From: Holosporaceae bacterium
GTDB taxonomy: Bacteria; Pseudomonadota; Alphaproteobacteria; UBA3830
DNA: 33,566 nucleotides
Assembly (NCBI GenBank): GCA_031267235.1
Contig: JAIRZM010000016.1
Span: forward strand, 1 to 33,566
Direction: 5' to 3'
The notes under the pieces were generated by a model. That model did no database searches. It saw only the letters and a list, made by a program, of their open reading frames with translations, and had not been told where the DNA came from. Shown one piece after another: positions 9,437-18,119 of the stretch; the first letter of the stretch is position 1; every line of letters starts with the position of its first letter. Both the position numbers and the translations under genes were made by a program.

Positions 9437-10824
9437 CAGTTCGACAATCCAAAAAACTTTTTGATTCTATACAAGAAACCTTCGCCCTTGGGGAGGCTAA
9501 CTTTTTTCTTTGAAACAGGAGGTGGCGATGTTTTTTCAAGAATTTTATTGAGCTTTCTCGCGAGACGATCAAGATATTTTTTTATGTCCTTCTCTTGGAA
9601 ATTTTCAGATTCGACACTCTCGGTAATGATGGTATTTATGGCATTAAATATCTCCGTGCTTGCTCTTTGATAGTTTTTCCCAAAAATCTTGGATGGCCTT
9701 GCGACGGAATTGCGCAAAGGCTTATACATATAACCGAGGAAAGGATTGTTTTCCAGCACCTTGGAGTCCCTATACAGACTTGCGCGCGCTGGCAAATAGG
9801 AAAACTCTGACCGAACTCTTTGCTGCTCTTTGCTGGTCATAAATTTAGCCAGATCAGCGGAAATATGCGGATGTTTGGAGTACTTTGAGACGGCCAGGGA
9901 CCATCCGCCCAATGTTCCGGACGGTTTGCCTCCTTTAGCAGATGGCGGAATCGGAATAACGCCAATTTTTCCAGCGACTTCCGCTGTTTGTTCATTCATT
10001 AAAGACCATGCATAGGGCCAATTGCGCATGAAAACTGAATTTCCCGATTGAAACAGTCCCCGAATCTCTTCGCCGGAATGATTGACGGCTCCACGATTAA
10101 TTATACTTCCGAAACTGTGGACCAAAAATTTGACAGCTTTCACGCATTCATTTGAATTAACAATAACTTTTCCGTCCTTTATGATCGCACCACCAAAGGA
10201 GTCTACTAGCTCCAGAAAGCTGCAAGTCAGCTCCTCAAAGGCTTTTGCTGGAAAACCAAGTCCATAGAACTTATTTCTCTTTAAAGGATCTTTTCTTTCC
10301 TCATTCTGAATGTATAGCGCGATTTCATGTAACTCTTCCCAGCTCTGGGGCACTGGCTTTCCGTATTTTTGCAGCAAGTCCGTTCTGTAATACATAACGC
10401 CGCAATCTGCGTACCACGGAAGAACAACAATTTTACCGTTGTGATAGATATGTTTTTTTATGACAGGAAAATAATCGCTAACATCCGCTTCTTCCTCGCT
10501 TAAAAACTCATCCAGTGGATGAAGATAGTCTGCCAACATGCCAATCCAGGCAAGATCCACCTGCAGAATATCAACGTCAAATGTTTCGGCGCTTAACCAT
10601 TGTAGATACAACGCAAGACATTCATTGCTAGCTCGCGGTAACGTTATAATTTCAACACTATGCTCGCCTTTGTAGCTCTTCATCCATTCTTTAGTTGCCT
10701 TTTCAATAAGCTCTGCCTCGCGTCCCTTCGCCTTGCAAGCAATTTTAATTGTCGCACAGTTTGCGTCGAAAAAACACAGGAAAGCCGCCGCAAAAACAGT
10801 CAACAATTTCAAATATATTTTCAT
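9436..10824 (-). CDS. extracellular solute-binding protein of the ABC importer
   Basis: The 462-residue product is a family 1 solute-binding protein of the kind that delivers sugars to MalFG-type permeases. The start MKIYLKLLTVFAAAFLCFF is chosen because AAGGA precedes it at good spacing and it begins a signal peptide; a frame extending to 10872 would run deep into aspS. The conserved PWYADCGVMYYRTDLLQKYG and GTLGGWSLAVSKYSKHP regions are typical. A cysteine follows the hydrophobic core (DANC), but the surrounding residues are not a proper lipobox, so a soluble periplasmic form is more likely. The Lys-rich C-terminal tail (about 30 residues after LNKILEKTSPPPV) is unusual for the family. The gene starts one base after aspS ends. 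Confidence 0.9.
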   Translation of the reverse strand: MKIYLKLLTVFAAAFLCFFDANCATIKIACKAKGREAELIEKATKEWMKSYKGEHSVEIITLPRASNECLALYLQWLSAETFDVDILQVDLAWIGMLADYLHPLDEFLSEEEADVSDYFPVIKKHIYHNGKIVVLPWYADCGVMYYRTDLLQKYGKPVPQSWEELHEIALYIQNEERKDPLKRNKFYGLGFPAKAFEELTCSFLELVDSFGGAIIKDGKVIVNSNECVKAVKFLVHSFGSIINRGAVNHSGEEIRGLFQSGNSVFMRNWPYAWSLMNEQTAEVAGKIGVIPIPPSAKGGKPSGTLGGWSLAVSKYSKHPHISADLAKFMTSKEQQRVRSEFSYLPARASLYRDSKVLENNPFLGYMYKPLRNSVARPSKIFGKNYQRASTEIFNAINTIITESVESENFQEKDIKKYLDRLARKLNKILEKTSPPPVSKKKVSLPKGEGFLYRIKKFFGLSN

Positions 10825-10825
10825 G

Positions 10826-12673
10826 CTAATCCTTTTTGGAGTCATTTTTAGACATATTTTTAGGCAAATCAAGCTTTAAGTGTAGTTCTTTCAATTGTTT
10901 TTCACTAACGTTGGATGGAGCATTCATCATCAAATCCTGAGCTTGCTGATTTAGAGGGAATGCAATAATTTCTCGAATGTTCGGCTCCTCCGCTATCAAC
11001 ATTACAATGCGATCTATCCCGGGAGCGCAACCACCGTGAGGCGGCGCGCCATACTGAAACGCATTGAACATGCCCTTAAATTTTTCCTGCGTAATTTTCG
11101 GATCGTAGCCAGCGATTTCGAACGCTTTCAGCATTACATCTGGCAAATGATTGCGAATTGCTCCACTGGACAGCTCTATTCCGTTGCATATGATGTCATA
11201 TTGGTAAGCCTTTATATCCAACGGATTCATATGTAGCAAAGTTTCCATTCCGCCCTGCGGCATTGAAAACGGATTGTGGGAAAATTCTAGAGCGCCAATA
11301 TCTTCATTAAATTCATACATGGGGAAATCCACAATCCAACAGAATTCAAACCCATCGGAGAATAATCTAAGGTCTGTTCCCAATTTTTGCCGCAGTAGGC
11401 CGGAAACTTTCTCCGCCTTTTTCTTTTGATCGCAGATGAAAAACACCGCTCCATTGCGGACTACAGCGTCGTTGTTTTCCGATTGTTCTGGTCGCTTCAG
11501 GGAGCTATGCGATGCAAACACGCGCTCCCTAAGTGTACGTAGCCGTTCTTGGTCTAGAAACTTTAGCAGCGGTCCTTTGGACTCTGCGCCGTCAAAAACT
11601 ATGTAGCCAAGCCCCGGTATTTCTTGCTCTTTGGCCCAGTCATTCAGCTTTTCAAAAAAACTACGCGACTGTTTTTCGATTCCAGCAACAGCAATGGCTC
11701 TCACAACGGCTCCATTTTTTATCATGTCTCTAAAGGCGGCAAAGGATGAATCCGCAAATATGTCGCTTACTTCGTGAATCATAAGTGGGTTTCGCAGATC
11801 AGGCTTGTCGCATCCATAGTGCAGCATAGCTTCATCGTAGGCAATTCGTCTAAAGGGATAGGCTGACACTGATTTTTTTGAAAATTCAATGAAAATATCA
11901 TGCACAACCGGCTCAATGGCAGCAAAAACATCCTCCTGCGTAACGAAGGACATCTCGAAGTCCAGCTGATAAAATTCGCCGGGAGATCTGTCGGCGCGAC
12001 TGTCTTCGTCCCTAAAGCATGGAGCAATCTGAAAGTATTTGTCAAAGCCAGCCACCATTAGCAGTTGTTTAAATTGTTGAGGCGCTTGCGGTAGAGCGTA
12101 AAACTGCCCCGGGTGCAGTCGACTTGGCACCAGGAAGTCCCGTGCTCCCTCCGGAGAGCTGGAAGTCAAAATAGGCGTACTAATCTCCAGAAATCCAGAC
12201 TTTTTCATTTTTTCTCGAATGCGAGCAATAATTTCCGAGCGTAGCACAATATTTCTATGAAGTTGCTCGCGGCGCAAATCCAAAAAACGGTATTTCAGAC
12301 GCGTTTCCTCCGATAAATCTGAGACGCTGCTGATGGACAGAGGAAGATTCTCCACATGAGAGAGTTCAATGAAATTTCCTATCTTGATTTCAATTGCTCC
12401 CGTTGAATTTTCATTGTTAACGGTATCTTCACTTCTTTTAACTACTGTTCCCTCGACTGTGACAATACATTCAAGACGAGTTTTTTCCACCGAAGAGAAG
12501 ATGGCGCTGCCGGAATCAACTACGCACTGAGTAATTCCGTAGTGGTCACGCAAATCAATGAAGAGCAGACTGCCGTGATCGCGCTTTCTATGGACCCAAC
12601 CAGACAATTTAACAGCCTTTCCTACGCTGGAACTGCGCAATTCTCCGCAATTATGGGATCTATATACATTCAT
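10826..12673 (-). CDS. aspS: aspartyl-tRNA synthetase, bacterial type
   Basis: The 615-residue enzyme charges tRNA-Asp (and in many alphaproteobacteria also tRNA-Asn) with aspartate. It has the N-terminal OB-fold anticodon-binding domain ([20 protein letters not shown]), class II motif 2 in the alphaproteobacterial form ([19 protein letters not shown]), the bacterial insertion domain, and motif 3 ([14 protein letters not shown]). GGAG lies at suitable spacing before the ATG. The ABC importer genes follow so closely that they are probably in the same transcript, an unusual pairing. Whether it discriminates tRNA-Asn depends on whether GatCAB or asparaginyl-tRNA synthetase exists elsewhere in the genome. 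Confidence 0.98.
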   Translation of the reverse strand: MNVYRSHNCGELRSSSVGKAVKLSGWVHRKRDHGSLLFIDLRDHYGITQCVVDSGSAIFSSVEKTRLECIVTVEGTVVKRSEDTVNNENSTGAIEIKIGNFIELSHVENLPLSISSVSDLSEETRLKYRFLDLRREQLHRNIVLRSEIIARIREKMKKSGFLEISTPILTSSSPEGARDFLVPSRLHPGQFYALPQAPQQFKQLLMVAGFDKYFQIAPCFRDEDSRADRSPGEFYQLDFEMSFVTQEDVFAAIEPVVHDIFIEFSKKSVSAYPFRRIAYDEAMLHYGCDKPDLRNPLMIHEVSDIFADSSFAAFRDMIKNGAVVRAIAVAGIEKQSRSFFEKLNDWAKEQEIPGLGYIVFDGAESKGPLLKFLDQERLRTLRERVFASHSSLKRPEQSENNDAVVRNGAVFFICDQKKKAEKVSGLLRQKLGTDLRLFSDGFEFCWIVDFPMYEFNEDIGALEFSHNPFSMPQGGMETLLHMNPLDIKAYQYDIICNGIELSSGAIRNHLPDVMLKAFEIAGYDPKITQEKFKGMFNAFQYGAPPHGGCAPGIDRIVMLIAEEPNIREIIAFPLNQQAQDLMMNAPSNVSEKQLKELHLKLDLPKNMSKNDSKKD

Positions 12674-12866
12674 AATCTACTCCGCGAAAACAAACTCACT
12701 AACAACCAGCGAAACGTCAAAGATCGAAAATCTTGGCGGATGCATAGCATTATTACCTCCGAAGAGATATTTTTTCAACACTTGCAAGAATGTAGCGCGC
12801 AAATATTTTTTCGATCAACCACGGCAAATCAGATTTGTTCGAAATTTGGCGTAAAAAAGTTGAATA

Positions 12867-13305
12867 ATGCTTCTGTCAATGGGTTGGTTGGCCTTCCTAT
12901 TCTCGCGGGAAATTTTCTCGTCGTCCATTCAAAATGAAATGAATGAGAATTCCGCCAATTTAGAAGAGGAAGATCTTCAGAATAATCCTCAAACTTCAGC
13001 TTTAAATAAAAAAGCAAAAAAAATTGCAAAGCGACATTTTTCTCTTATCATTTTGGGATTTTGTCATTATATTAGAGTTAATTCTTGTTGTGTTCCTGTT
13101 TTAGTGGTTTTTTGTAAAGCTGACCGCTGCCGCTGCTCTCCGACTCAGCAGTACTAAAATAAGTGTTGTGATCGAAATGTTTGATCAATCGGTGCATGTT
13201 AGAGTGGGTAGAGACGTAACTTGGGAGAAGTTCAAGCATTATGCCGCTGACAAATTTAACATAGATTTCGAACGGCTAAAAATGTACTTTAGGGGGGCTA
13301 TATAG
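12867..13305 (+). pseudogene. possible frameshifted small ORF, unknown function
   Basis: Two overlapping reading frames look like one broken gene. The first opens with ATG at 12867 (MLLSMGWLAFLFSREIFSSS) and continues through an acidic stretch and a hydrophobic segment (HFSLIILGFCHYIRV). The second is open from 13105 to a TAG at 13303-13305 and ends in VTWEKFKHYAADKFNIDFER. Removing one T from the T6 run near 13108 would join them into about 145 residues. No good ribosome binding site is seen and I recognise no family, so this may be chance. The whole stretch 12674-13629 otherwise has no supportable gene. Confidence 0.22.
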
Positions 13306-13402
13306 AAGGCGGACAAAGAACGGTTCAGAACACACTCGGAAAAATGAAGAATCCTAGCGTCGTTATAGTAGTCCCGCGGGATTGAAGTAGTCGATGTGTT
13401 CG

Positions 13403-13617
13403 GAGCGCGGTCAACAGACTGCGCACTTCGGAAGTCTGTTTGTCGTTTTTCGCTCGGCATTCCTGATACACTTACTGTGACGTATTGGGATCCGAGCGGA
13501 ACCACCGCCGCTGGGCCTCTTGAGGTCCTGCCATGCTATTGAGTTTTTGTGGGAAAACTGCGAGGTCTGAGGGATGGGGCAGGGCAGTCTTTATTGATTG
13601 CCGTAAACGTCGGCCCC
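13403..13617 (+). other. run of stem-loops, candidate structured RNA
   Basis: Four hairpins lie in about 200 bases. AACAGACT (13413-13420) pairs with AGTCTGTT (13433-13440), enclosed by GAGCG and CGCTC and followed by a short T-run. GGGCCT pairs with AGGTCC within 13513-13528. AGTTTT pairs with AAAACT within 13542-13559. GGGGC (13576-13580) pairs with GCCCC (13613-13617) around an inner 7-bp stem, GGCAGTC with GATTGCC. The inner stem needs a G-U pair only on the plus strand, which favours plus-strand transcription. I compared it mentally with tmRNA, RNase P, SRP and 6S RNA and found no match. Confidence 0.25.
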
Positions 13618-13629
13618 GTACATGAAACC

Positions 13630-14334
13630 CTAGTTTTCGCCAGATCTTCTGTGCCAAATGATTCGTGCTGCTTTTACTATACTTATTTTTTCTGGATGAT
13701 TGTTTCTGCCACGCAGCACTTCACTTCCATCTTCGAATGTTTTTATTAGCTTGCAAAGGATTGTTTTTTCGCTCGCCAGCTGCGCTATTATTATTTTTCC
13801 AGCGAGTGTTTGGATATTATTTTCTGTGCCTGCAATGCAGTCGCCGCGTCGATAGCGAAAGCCATGGGAATCTTCCTCCACTAGATGAAACAGCGAATTT
13901 TCATGAAGACTTAAAAAAAAACTAAGTTCACGTCTTACGTCGTTGTTTATGAATGGAGGAATCTTATTGCCAATCCTTCCGGTGACAAATTTTTCGCCGG
14001 AGGCGCTTAATCCATTAGAGAAAAATACGAACTTTTCTACGTCATCCATGGCTCTTGGAGGAATTCCAGCGCCGGTAAGAAGCCATTCGCAGGCGCAATA
14101 AATGCCGACCTTTTGTAAAGCAAGACATATGCGCTCGGCACTTTTTTCCGTTAATTCTACTCTGCCGCTTTCCCAAGTGTCCATTGTGGATGTTGCTATG
14201 CCGATTTTTTCATACAATTCTTGGCGAGAAAGACCGGTCAAGGCGCGCACCATGCGCAATCTCCGTCCCTTCAGCTGCGCGACAGTGTGCACTACAGGCT
14301 GGTCGACATTTGTGCCAATCTTTCCTGTCTTCAT
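13630..14334 (-). CDS. HTH regulator with degenerate S24/LexA-like C-terminal domain
   Basis: The 234-residue protein has an XRE-type helix-turn-helix at about residues 22-75 (GRRLRMVRALTGLSRQELYE, then ATSTMDTWESGR). The second half resembles the S24 peptidase fold of phage repressors and LexA: EEDSHGFRYRRGDCIAGTE is placed where the nucleophilic serine loop would be, and CKLIKTFEDGSEVLRGRNNH resembles the lysine region. The match to a working Ser-Lys pair is imperfect, so self-cleavage is uncertain. It could be a phage-derived repressor or a chromosomal regulator. AGAGGAA precedes the ATG. It is divergent from serS across a 183-base gap. No other phage gene is nearby. Confidence 0.75.
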   Translation of the reverse strand: MKTGKIGTNVDQPVVHTVAQLKGRRLRMVRALTGLSRQELYEKIGIATSTMDTWESGRVELTEKSAERICLALQKVGIYCACEWLLTGAGIPPRAMDDVEKFVFFSNGLSASGEKFVTGRIGNKIPPFINNDVRRELSFFLSLHENSLFHLVEEDSHGFRYRRGDCIAGTENNIQTLAGKIIIAQLASEKTILCKLIKTFEDGSEVLRGRNNHPEKISIVKAARIIWHRRSGEN

Positions 14335-14455
14335 TAAATTCCTCTAGCGCTTTCTTATAGAACATCGCACAAAAAAACTCAATATTATTTCGGAAGGCGA
14401 CACATGACTTTGGATCACTTTTTCATGAGACGGCTTTGGAGTAGTCGCAATGCAG

Positions 14456-14486
14456 TTATGATTTCATCCAAATTTTATGATATACT
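14456..14486 (+). promoter_or_regulatory. possible serS operon promoter
   Basis: TATACT at 14481-14486 matches the -10 box at five of six positions, 31 bases before the serS ATG. The best upstream partner is TTATGA at 14456-14461 with a long 19-base spacer, so the -35 is doubtful. It lies in the divergent gap between the HTH regulator and serS. Confidence 0.35.
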
Positions 14487-14517
14487 CCTGCGGCTTTGAT
14501 TTTCTAAGCGGGATATA

Positions 14518-15786
14518 ATGCTTGATATAAAGTGGATTCGAAAGAATCCAAGTTTTCTTGATGCGGCTTTGGCGAGTAGAAATCTTTCGCCAATATCTTC
14601 AGTTCTAGCTGAAATTGATTGCAACAAGAGGAGCATTGCGGCAAAATTACAGCTTCTACAGGCGCGCAAAAACGAACTCTCCGATCTCATTGGCCGAGCA
14701 AAAGCAGCAGAAAAGGATACAGATCTTCTTGAGCGCGAGGCTATGGAAGTTAAATTATCAATTCCGAAGTTGGAAGCGGAAGAGTCCAAGTTTTCTGCTC
14801 AGCTACAGGAACTTTTATCCTCCATTCCCAATATTCCGCTGGCCAGCGTTCCCATCGGCGTCGATGAAACGACCAACAAATGTATTCGAACCGTCGGGAA
14901 TCTACCGCAGTTTGATTTTCCTCCTAAGGCCCACTACGAAATTGGCGAAGCGCTGGGAATGTTAGATTTTCAAAATGCCGTAAAGATTTCCGGTAGCAGA
15001 TTCGCGATCATGCGCGGACCAATTGCCCAAATGGAGAGAGCACTGAAGTCGTTCATGCTGGATATGCACACCCAAAAGTTTGGCTATGAAGAAATTAGCG
15101 TTCCTTTTCTGGTAAAACCGGATAGCATGTATGGAACCGGTCAATTGCCAAAATTTAAAGAGGATTCCTTTGTGACAACGGATGGAAGATGGCTAATTCC
15201 AACTGCGGAGGTATCTCTCACAAACATAGTGCGGGATATGTCAATTCCGCTGGATGCGCTGCCTCTGAGAATGACCGCCTATTCTGCCTGTTTTAGATCC
15301 GAAGCGGGCGCAGCTGGACGAGATAGCAGAGGAATGTTCCGCAATCATCAATTTAGCAAGGTGGAGCTGGTTAGCGTAGTTCATCCAAGCAATGGTGAAG
15401 AAGAACTTGAGCACATAACTGGCGCTGCAGAAAGTATTCTGCAAAAATTAGGATTGCCCTATCGAGTTATGCTATTGTCTACGGGAGATATGGGATTTTC
15501 CGCAGCTAAAACTTATGATTTGGAGGTTTGGATTCCCAGCGAGAACACCTATCGAGAAATTTCCAGTTGCTCTTTATGCGGGCAATTTCAGGCAAGAAGA
15601 ATGTCTGCCCGCTACAAAAGCAGCTCCGAGAAGGGATTTGTCGCAACATTGAATGGATCAGGGTTGGCAATCGGAAGAACTGTTGTAGCAATATTAGAGA
15701 ACTATCAACTTTTTAACGGTAATGTTATTATTCCGGAAGCGTTGAGAGTATATATGAACGGAATGAAGGAGTTAAGGAGAAAATGA
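14518..15786 (+). CDS. serS: seryl-tRNA synthetase
   Basis: The 422-residue class II enzyme charges tRNA-Ser and tRNA-Sec with serine. The N-terminal long antiparallel coiled coil that grips the tRNA variable arm spans roughly residues 25-100. Motif 2 starts at F259 (FRSEAGAAGRDSRGMFRNHQ) and motif 3 is at about 379-395 (NGSGLAIGRTVVAILEN) with the ATP-binding arginine R387. The TAEV substrate loop is visible (IPTAEVSLTNI). Length is normal. It heads an eight-gene plus-strand run, and its stop overlaps the surE start by four bases. Confidence 0.98.
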   Translation: MLDIKWIRKNPSFLDAALASRNLSPISSVLAEIDCNKRSIAAKLQLLQARKNELSDLIGRAKAAEKDTDLLEREAMEVKLSIPKLEAEESKFSAQLQELLSSIPNIPLASVPIGVDETTNKCIRTVGNLPQFDFPPKAHYEIGEALGMLDFQNAVKISGSRFAIMRGPIAQMERALKSFMLDMHTQKFGYEEISVPFLVKPDSMYGTGQLPKFKEDSFVTTDGRWLIPTAEVSLTNIVRDMSIPLDALPLRMTAYSACFRSEAGAAGRDSRGMFRNHQFSKVELVSVVHPSNGEEELEHITGAAESILQKLGLPYRVMLLSTGDMGFSAAKTYDLEVWIPSENTYREISSCSLCGQFQARRMSARYKSSSEKGFVATLNGSGLAIGRTVVAILENYQLFNGNVIIPEALRVYMNGMKELRRK

Positions 15787-16580
15787 CAACTAAACAGTCC
15801 TTGTCTGGGCTAAGAGTTTTAGTAACAAACGACGATGGAATTGATTCCAGCGGCATAAAAGCTTTGGAGCGCATCGCAAATTCCATAACTCCAGACGTAT
15901 GGGTAGTCGCTCCCAAAGCGCAGCAGAGCGGAAAGGGGCATTCCATTACCTTTGATAACATTTTAAGGGTCCATGAGCTTTCTCCGCGTAAATTTTCTGT
16001 TTCTGGTACTCCAACGGATTGCGTATTTGTTGCGTTGGGAGAAATTTTGAAGGACAAAAAGCCGGATCTGCTTCTGTCCGGAATAAACAATGGCTCAAAC
16101 ATCGCTGATTTTATAGGAATGTCTGGAACTGTGGGTGCGGCCTTTGCTGCCGCATCCATGAACATAAAATCAATGGCCATAAGTCAAGATACGCAGGAAG
16201 ATCAGAATCTATCGAAGTTTCCACTAATCGATCATTTTCTGCCGATAATCATCAAAAAACTAATATCTTTTTCTTGGCCTAAGCAAACATGCATGAACAT
16301 AAATTTTCCCAATGTCAAAGTGGGGGAAGTAAATGGCATAAGGATTGCTTCCCAGGGAGATATGTGCGTTACCTGGAACGTTCACAAAAAAGACGATCCG
16401 GTCGGTTGTCCATACTATTGGCTGCACTCCACCTATTCCTATGACGAAAATGCAAACAAAAACTCAGATGTAGTGCTGCTGGAAAAAAGAAAGTCCATAA
16501 CCATAACTGCACTGCGAAACAAACATGAGTTTCTTGAATGTACTGACAAATTAGAGGAGCTTTTTGCATCAAATGCGTAA
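15783..16580 (+). CDS. surE: 5'/3'-nucleotidase SurE
   Basis: This 265-residue metal-dependent phosphatase removes phosphate from nucleoside monophosphates. The metal ligands expected from E. coli SurE are present: D17 and D18 in TNDDG, S49 in AQQSGKGHS, and N102 in SGINNGSN. The SGTVGAAFAA loop is intact. Its start overlaps serS (ATGA) and its end overlaps the following lipoprotein gene by 17 bases. The surE-nlpD neighbourhood is conserved in many proteobacteria. A pcm gene, often between them in gammaproteobacteria, is absent. Confidence 0.97.
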   Translation: MTTKQSLSGLRVLVTNDDGIDSSGIKALERIANSITPDVWVVAPKAQQSGKGHSITFDNILRVHELSPRKFSVSGTPTDCVFVALGEILKDKKPDLLLSGINNGSNIADFIGMSGTVGAAFAAASMNIKSMAISQDTQEDQNLSKFPLIDHFLPIIIKKLISFSWPKQTCMNINFPNVKVGEVNGIRIASQGDMCVTWNVHKKDDPVGCPYYWLHSTYSYDENANKNSDVVLLEKRKSITITALRNKHEFLECTDKLEELFASNA

Positions 16581-17607
16581 CAATTATTTTATAAATCTGC
16601 TATTGTTTGCATCATTCATAACTTCCGGCTGTGAAAGGGCAGGATTCTCTCCGCTGGAGATCAAAATTGACGACAGTTATGAAGCGCAGACCGCTAGCGC
16701 AACGTTAGCGCCACAAGGTTCGGATGATGTTTATACTGTATCGGGAAATGAAACACTTTTCGACGTTGCAAATAAGTATAATGTAGATCCCATGAATCTG
16801 GCGCGCATAAATGGCATAAGTCATTCCCACAAACTGAAACAAGGCGACGTTTTGCGCTTGCCTCGAGATTCTCAGGAGCCGATGGCCCTGGAAGGCATAG
16901 CAGCTCCAGCAGATCTTGCTGAGAATGGTTCCTCGAGAGCTTCCTCCAAAAACAATGAAGAGAAAAAACGCCAGGAGCGAATAAACGAAGAATTTGCTGG
17001 ATTGATGGCCTACGGCGGCAAGAGCGCTTCGTCAGCTTCAAGTTCCAAAAACAACAAAAACGCTTCGACAGTCGTTGGTGCGAGCTCCAACAAACAGGAG
17101 AATATATTATCATCGCCGAAAATAACTAAAACAGCTTCGGGTTTATCCACTGATAAAGCTGAAAAAGCAAAAGAAACAGGCGCTTCAGAAATCCAAAACA
17201 GCTTGAGATCTGGAACTGTAGCCTATCCGGTTAGGGGAAAGATTATCTCCCAATTTGGCGATGTGAAAGATGGCATCGCCAATGATGGCATCAATATAAA
17301 GTCCAGCGCCGGAACTCCGGTAAAAGCATCAGCGGATGGCGTCGTTCTCTACGCTGGAAATGAACTGGAGAAGGAATTCGGCAATGTGGTCATCCTTCAG
17401 CATAACAACGATCTGATTACTTCCTATGCGCATCTGGGAAAGATCGCAGTTAAGAAAAATGCAAAGCTTAAGGTAGGAGATGTGCTGGGAACAGTCGGTT
17501 CGACCGGAGACGTTACGGAACCTCAGTTGCATTTTGAAATTATGAAGGATAAGATAGCGGTAAATCCAATGAAATATTTGCTAAAAGATGCAAAAGTTAG
17601 GAGATAG
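16564..17607 (+). CDS. nlpD: NlpD-like lipoprotein with LysM and degenerate M23 domain
   Basis: The 347-residue product begins with a signal peptide ending in FITSGC (Cys23), a slightly unusual lipobox. A LysM peptidoglycan-binding domain follows (YTVSGNETLFDVANKYNV ... LKQGDVLRLP, about 57-100), then a long Ser/Lys/Asn-rich linker and a LytM/M23 domain at about 218-338. The zinc ligands are not all present: the usual HxGxD motif reads NDGIN and the HxH reads QLH. It is therefore expected to activate amidases, as E. coli NlpD does, not to cut peptidoglycan. AGAGGAG at 16553-16559 sits four bases before TTG 16564 and thirteen before ATG 16573, favouring the TTG. Next to surE, as expected. Confidence 0.88.
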   Translation: MHQMRNNYFINLLLFASFITSGCERAGFSPLEIKIDDSYEAQTASATLAPQGSDDVYTVSGNETLFDVANKYNVDPMNLARINGISHSHKLKQGDVLRLPRDSQEPMALEGIAAPADLAENGSSRASSKNNEEKKRQERINEEFAGLMAYGGKSASSASSSKNNKNASTVVGASSNKQENILSSPKITKTASGLSTDKAEKAKETGASEIQNSLRSGTVAYPVRGKIISQFGDVKDGIANDGINIKSSAGTPVKASADGVVLYAGNELEKEFGNVVILQHNNDLITSYAHLGKIAVKKNAKLKVGDVLGTVGSTGDVTEPQLHFEIMKDKIAVNPMKYLLKDAKVRR

Positions 17608-17611
17608 AAAT

Positions 17612-18097
17612 ATGGCCAACAATCAGACAGCAACTAACACTCGAAGCACTGCTACGCCCCAAGCTGCCACGTCAGCTACTACGTCAACGGCGAATAATCA
17701 AGGCGAAATGCCCGGAAGTTTGCTGGGAGCCTTAACCCCAATTACTCTAATGATCATTGTATTTTATTTTTTGATCATTCGTCCGCAGCAAAAACGCGAA
17801 GCGAGGAATCGAGAGTTAATAAACTCTCTTAAAAGAGGCGATAAGGTGGTAACCGTAGCCGGAATTATCGGAATTGTTCATAAGATTATAGGCGAAAAAG
17901 AGTTGTCTCTGGAAGTGATCGATGGGACCAGGCTACGGATGCTAAAGAGCTCTGTTACGCAGGTTCTCGAGAGAAATTCTGAGCTGGGCAAGGCGGAGAC
18001 GAATAAAGAGGCTGTGCCGCCAATTGCCACAAAACCCAAATCGTTATCGGCTTTTGGCATTAGAAAGTCCAGCCTAAGGGTAAAAAGAGCAAAATAA
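17612..18097 (+). CDS. yajC: preprotein translocase accessory subunit YajC
   Basis: The 161-residue protein is the small single-pass partner of SecDF. A Ser/Thr/Ala-rich N-terminal stretch precedes the one membrane helix (PITLMIIVFYFLIIRPQQKR), followed by the conserved cytoplasmic segment NSLKRGDKVVTVAGIIGIV. The start at 17612 is preferred because TTAGGAG precedes it at eight bases; a longer frame from 17588 overlaps the upstream gene. The extra N-terminal 40 residues and the basic tail are longer than in E. coli YajC. It lies directly before secD. Confidence 0.94.
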   Translation: MANNQTATNTRSTATPQAATSATTSTANNQGEMPGSLLGALTPITLMIIVFYFLIIRPQQKREARNRELINSLKRGDKVVTVAGIIGIVHKIIGEKELSLEVIDGTRLRMLKSSVTQVLERNSELGKAETNKEAVPPIATKPKSLSAFGIRKSSLRVKRAK

Positions 18098-18119
18098 CTT
18101 AATCAGGAGAATTAGCAAG

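Noticed and set aside
12542-12937. A 131-codon plus-strand frame opposite the aspS 5' end.
   Set aside because: Its first third lies antisense to well-conserved aspS codons, and the rest has no recognisable domain or start signal.
13306-13629. Considered as a tmRNA half, RNase P RNA, SRP RNA or 6S RNA.
   Set aside because: None of the conserved cores (tag reading frame, GAGGAAAGTCC, GGTCAGGTCCGGAAGG and so on) is present on either strand.
13239-13657. Two minus-strand frames (13239-13505 and 13472-13657) after the HTH regulator.
   Set aside because: They lack ribosome binding sites and lie over the run of hairpins; codon content does not look like neighbouring genes.
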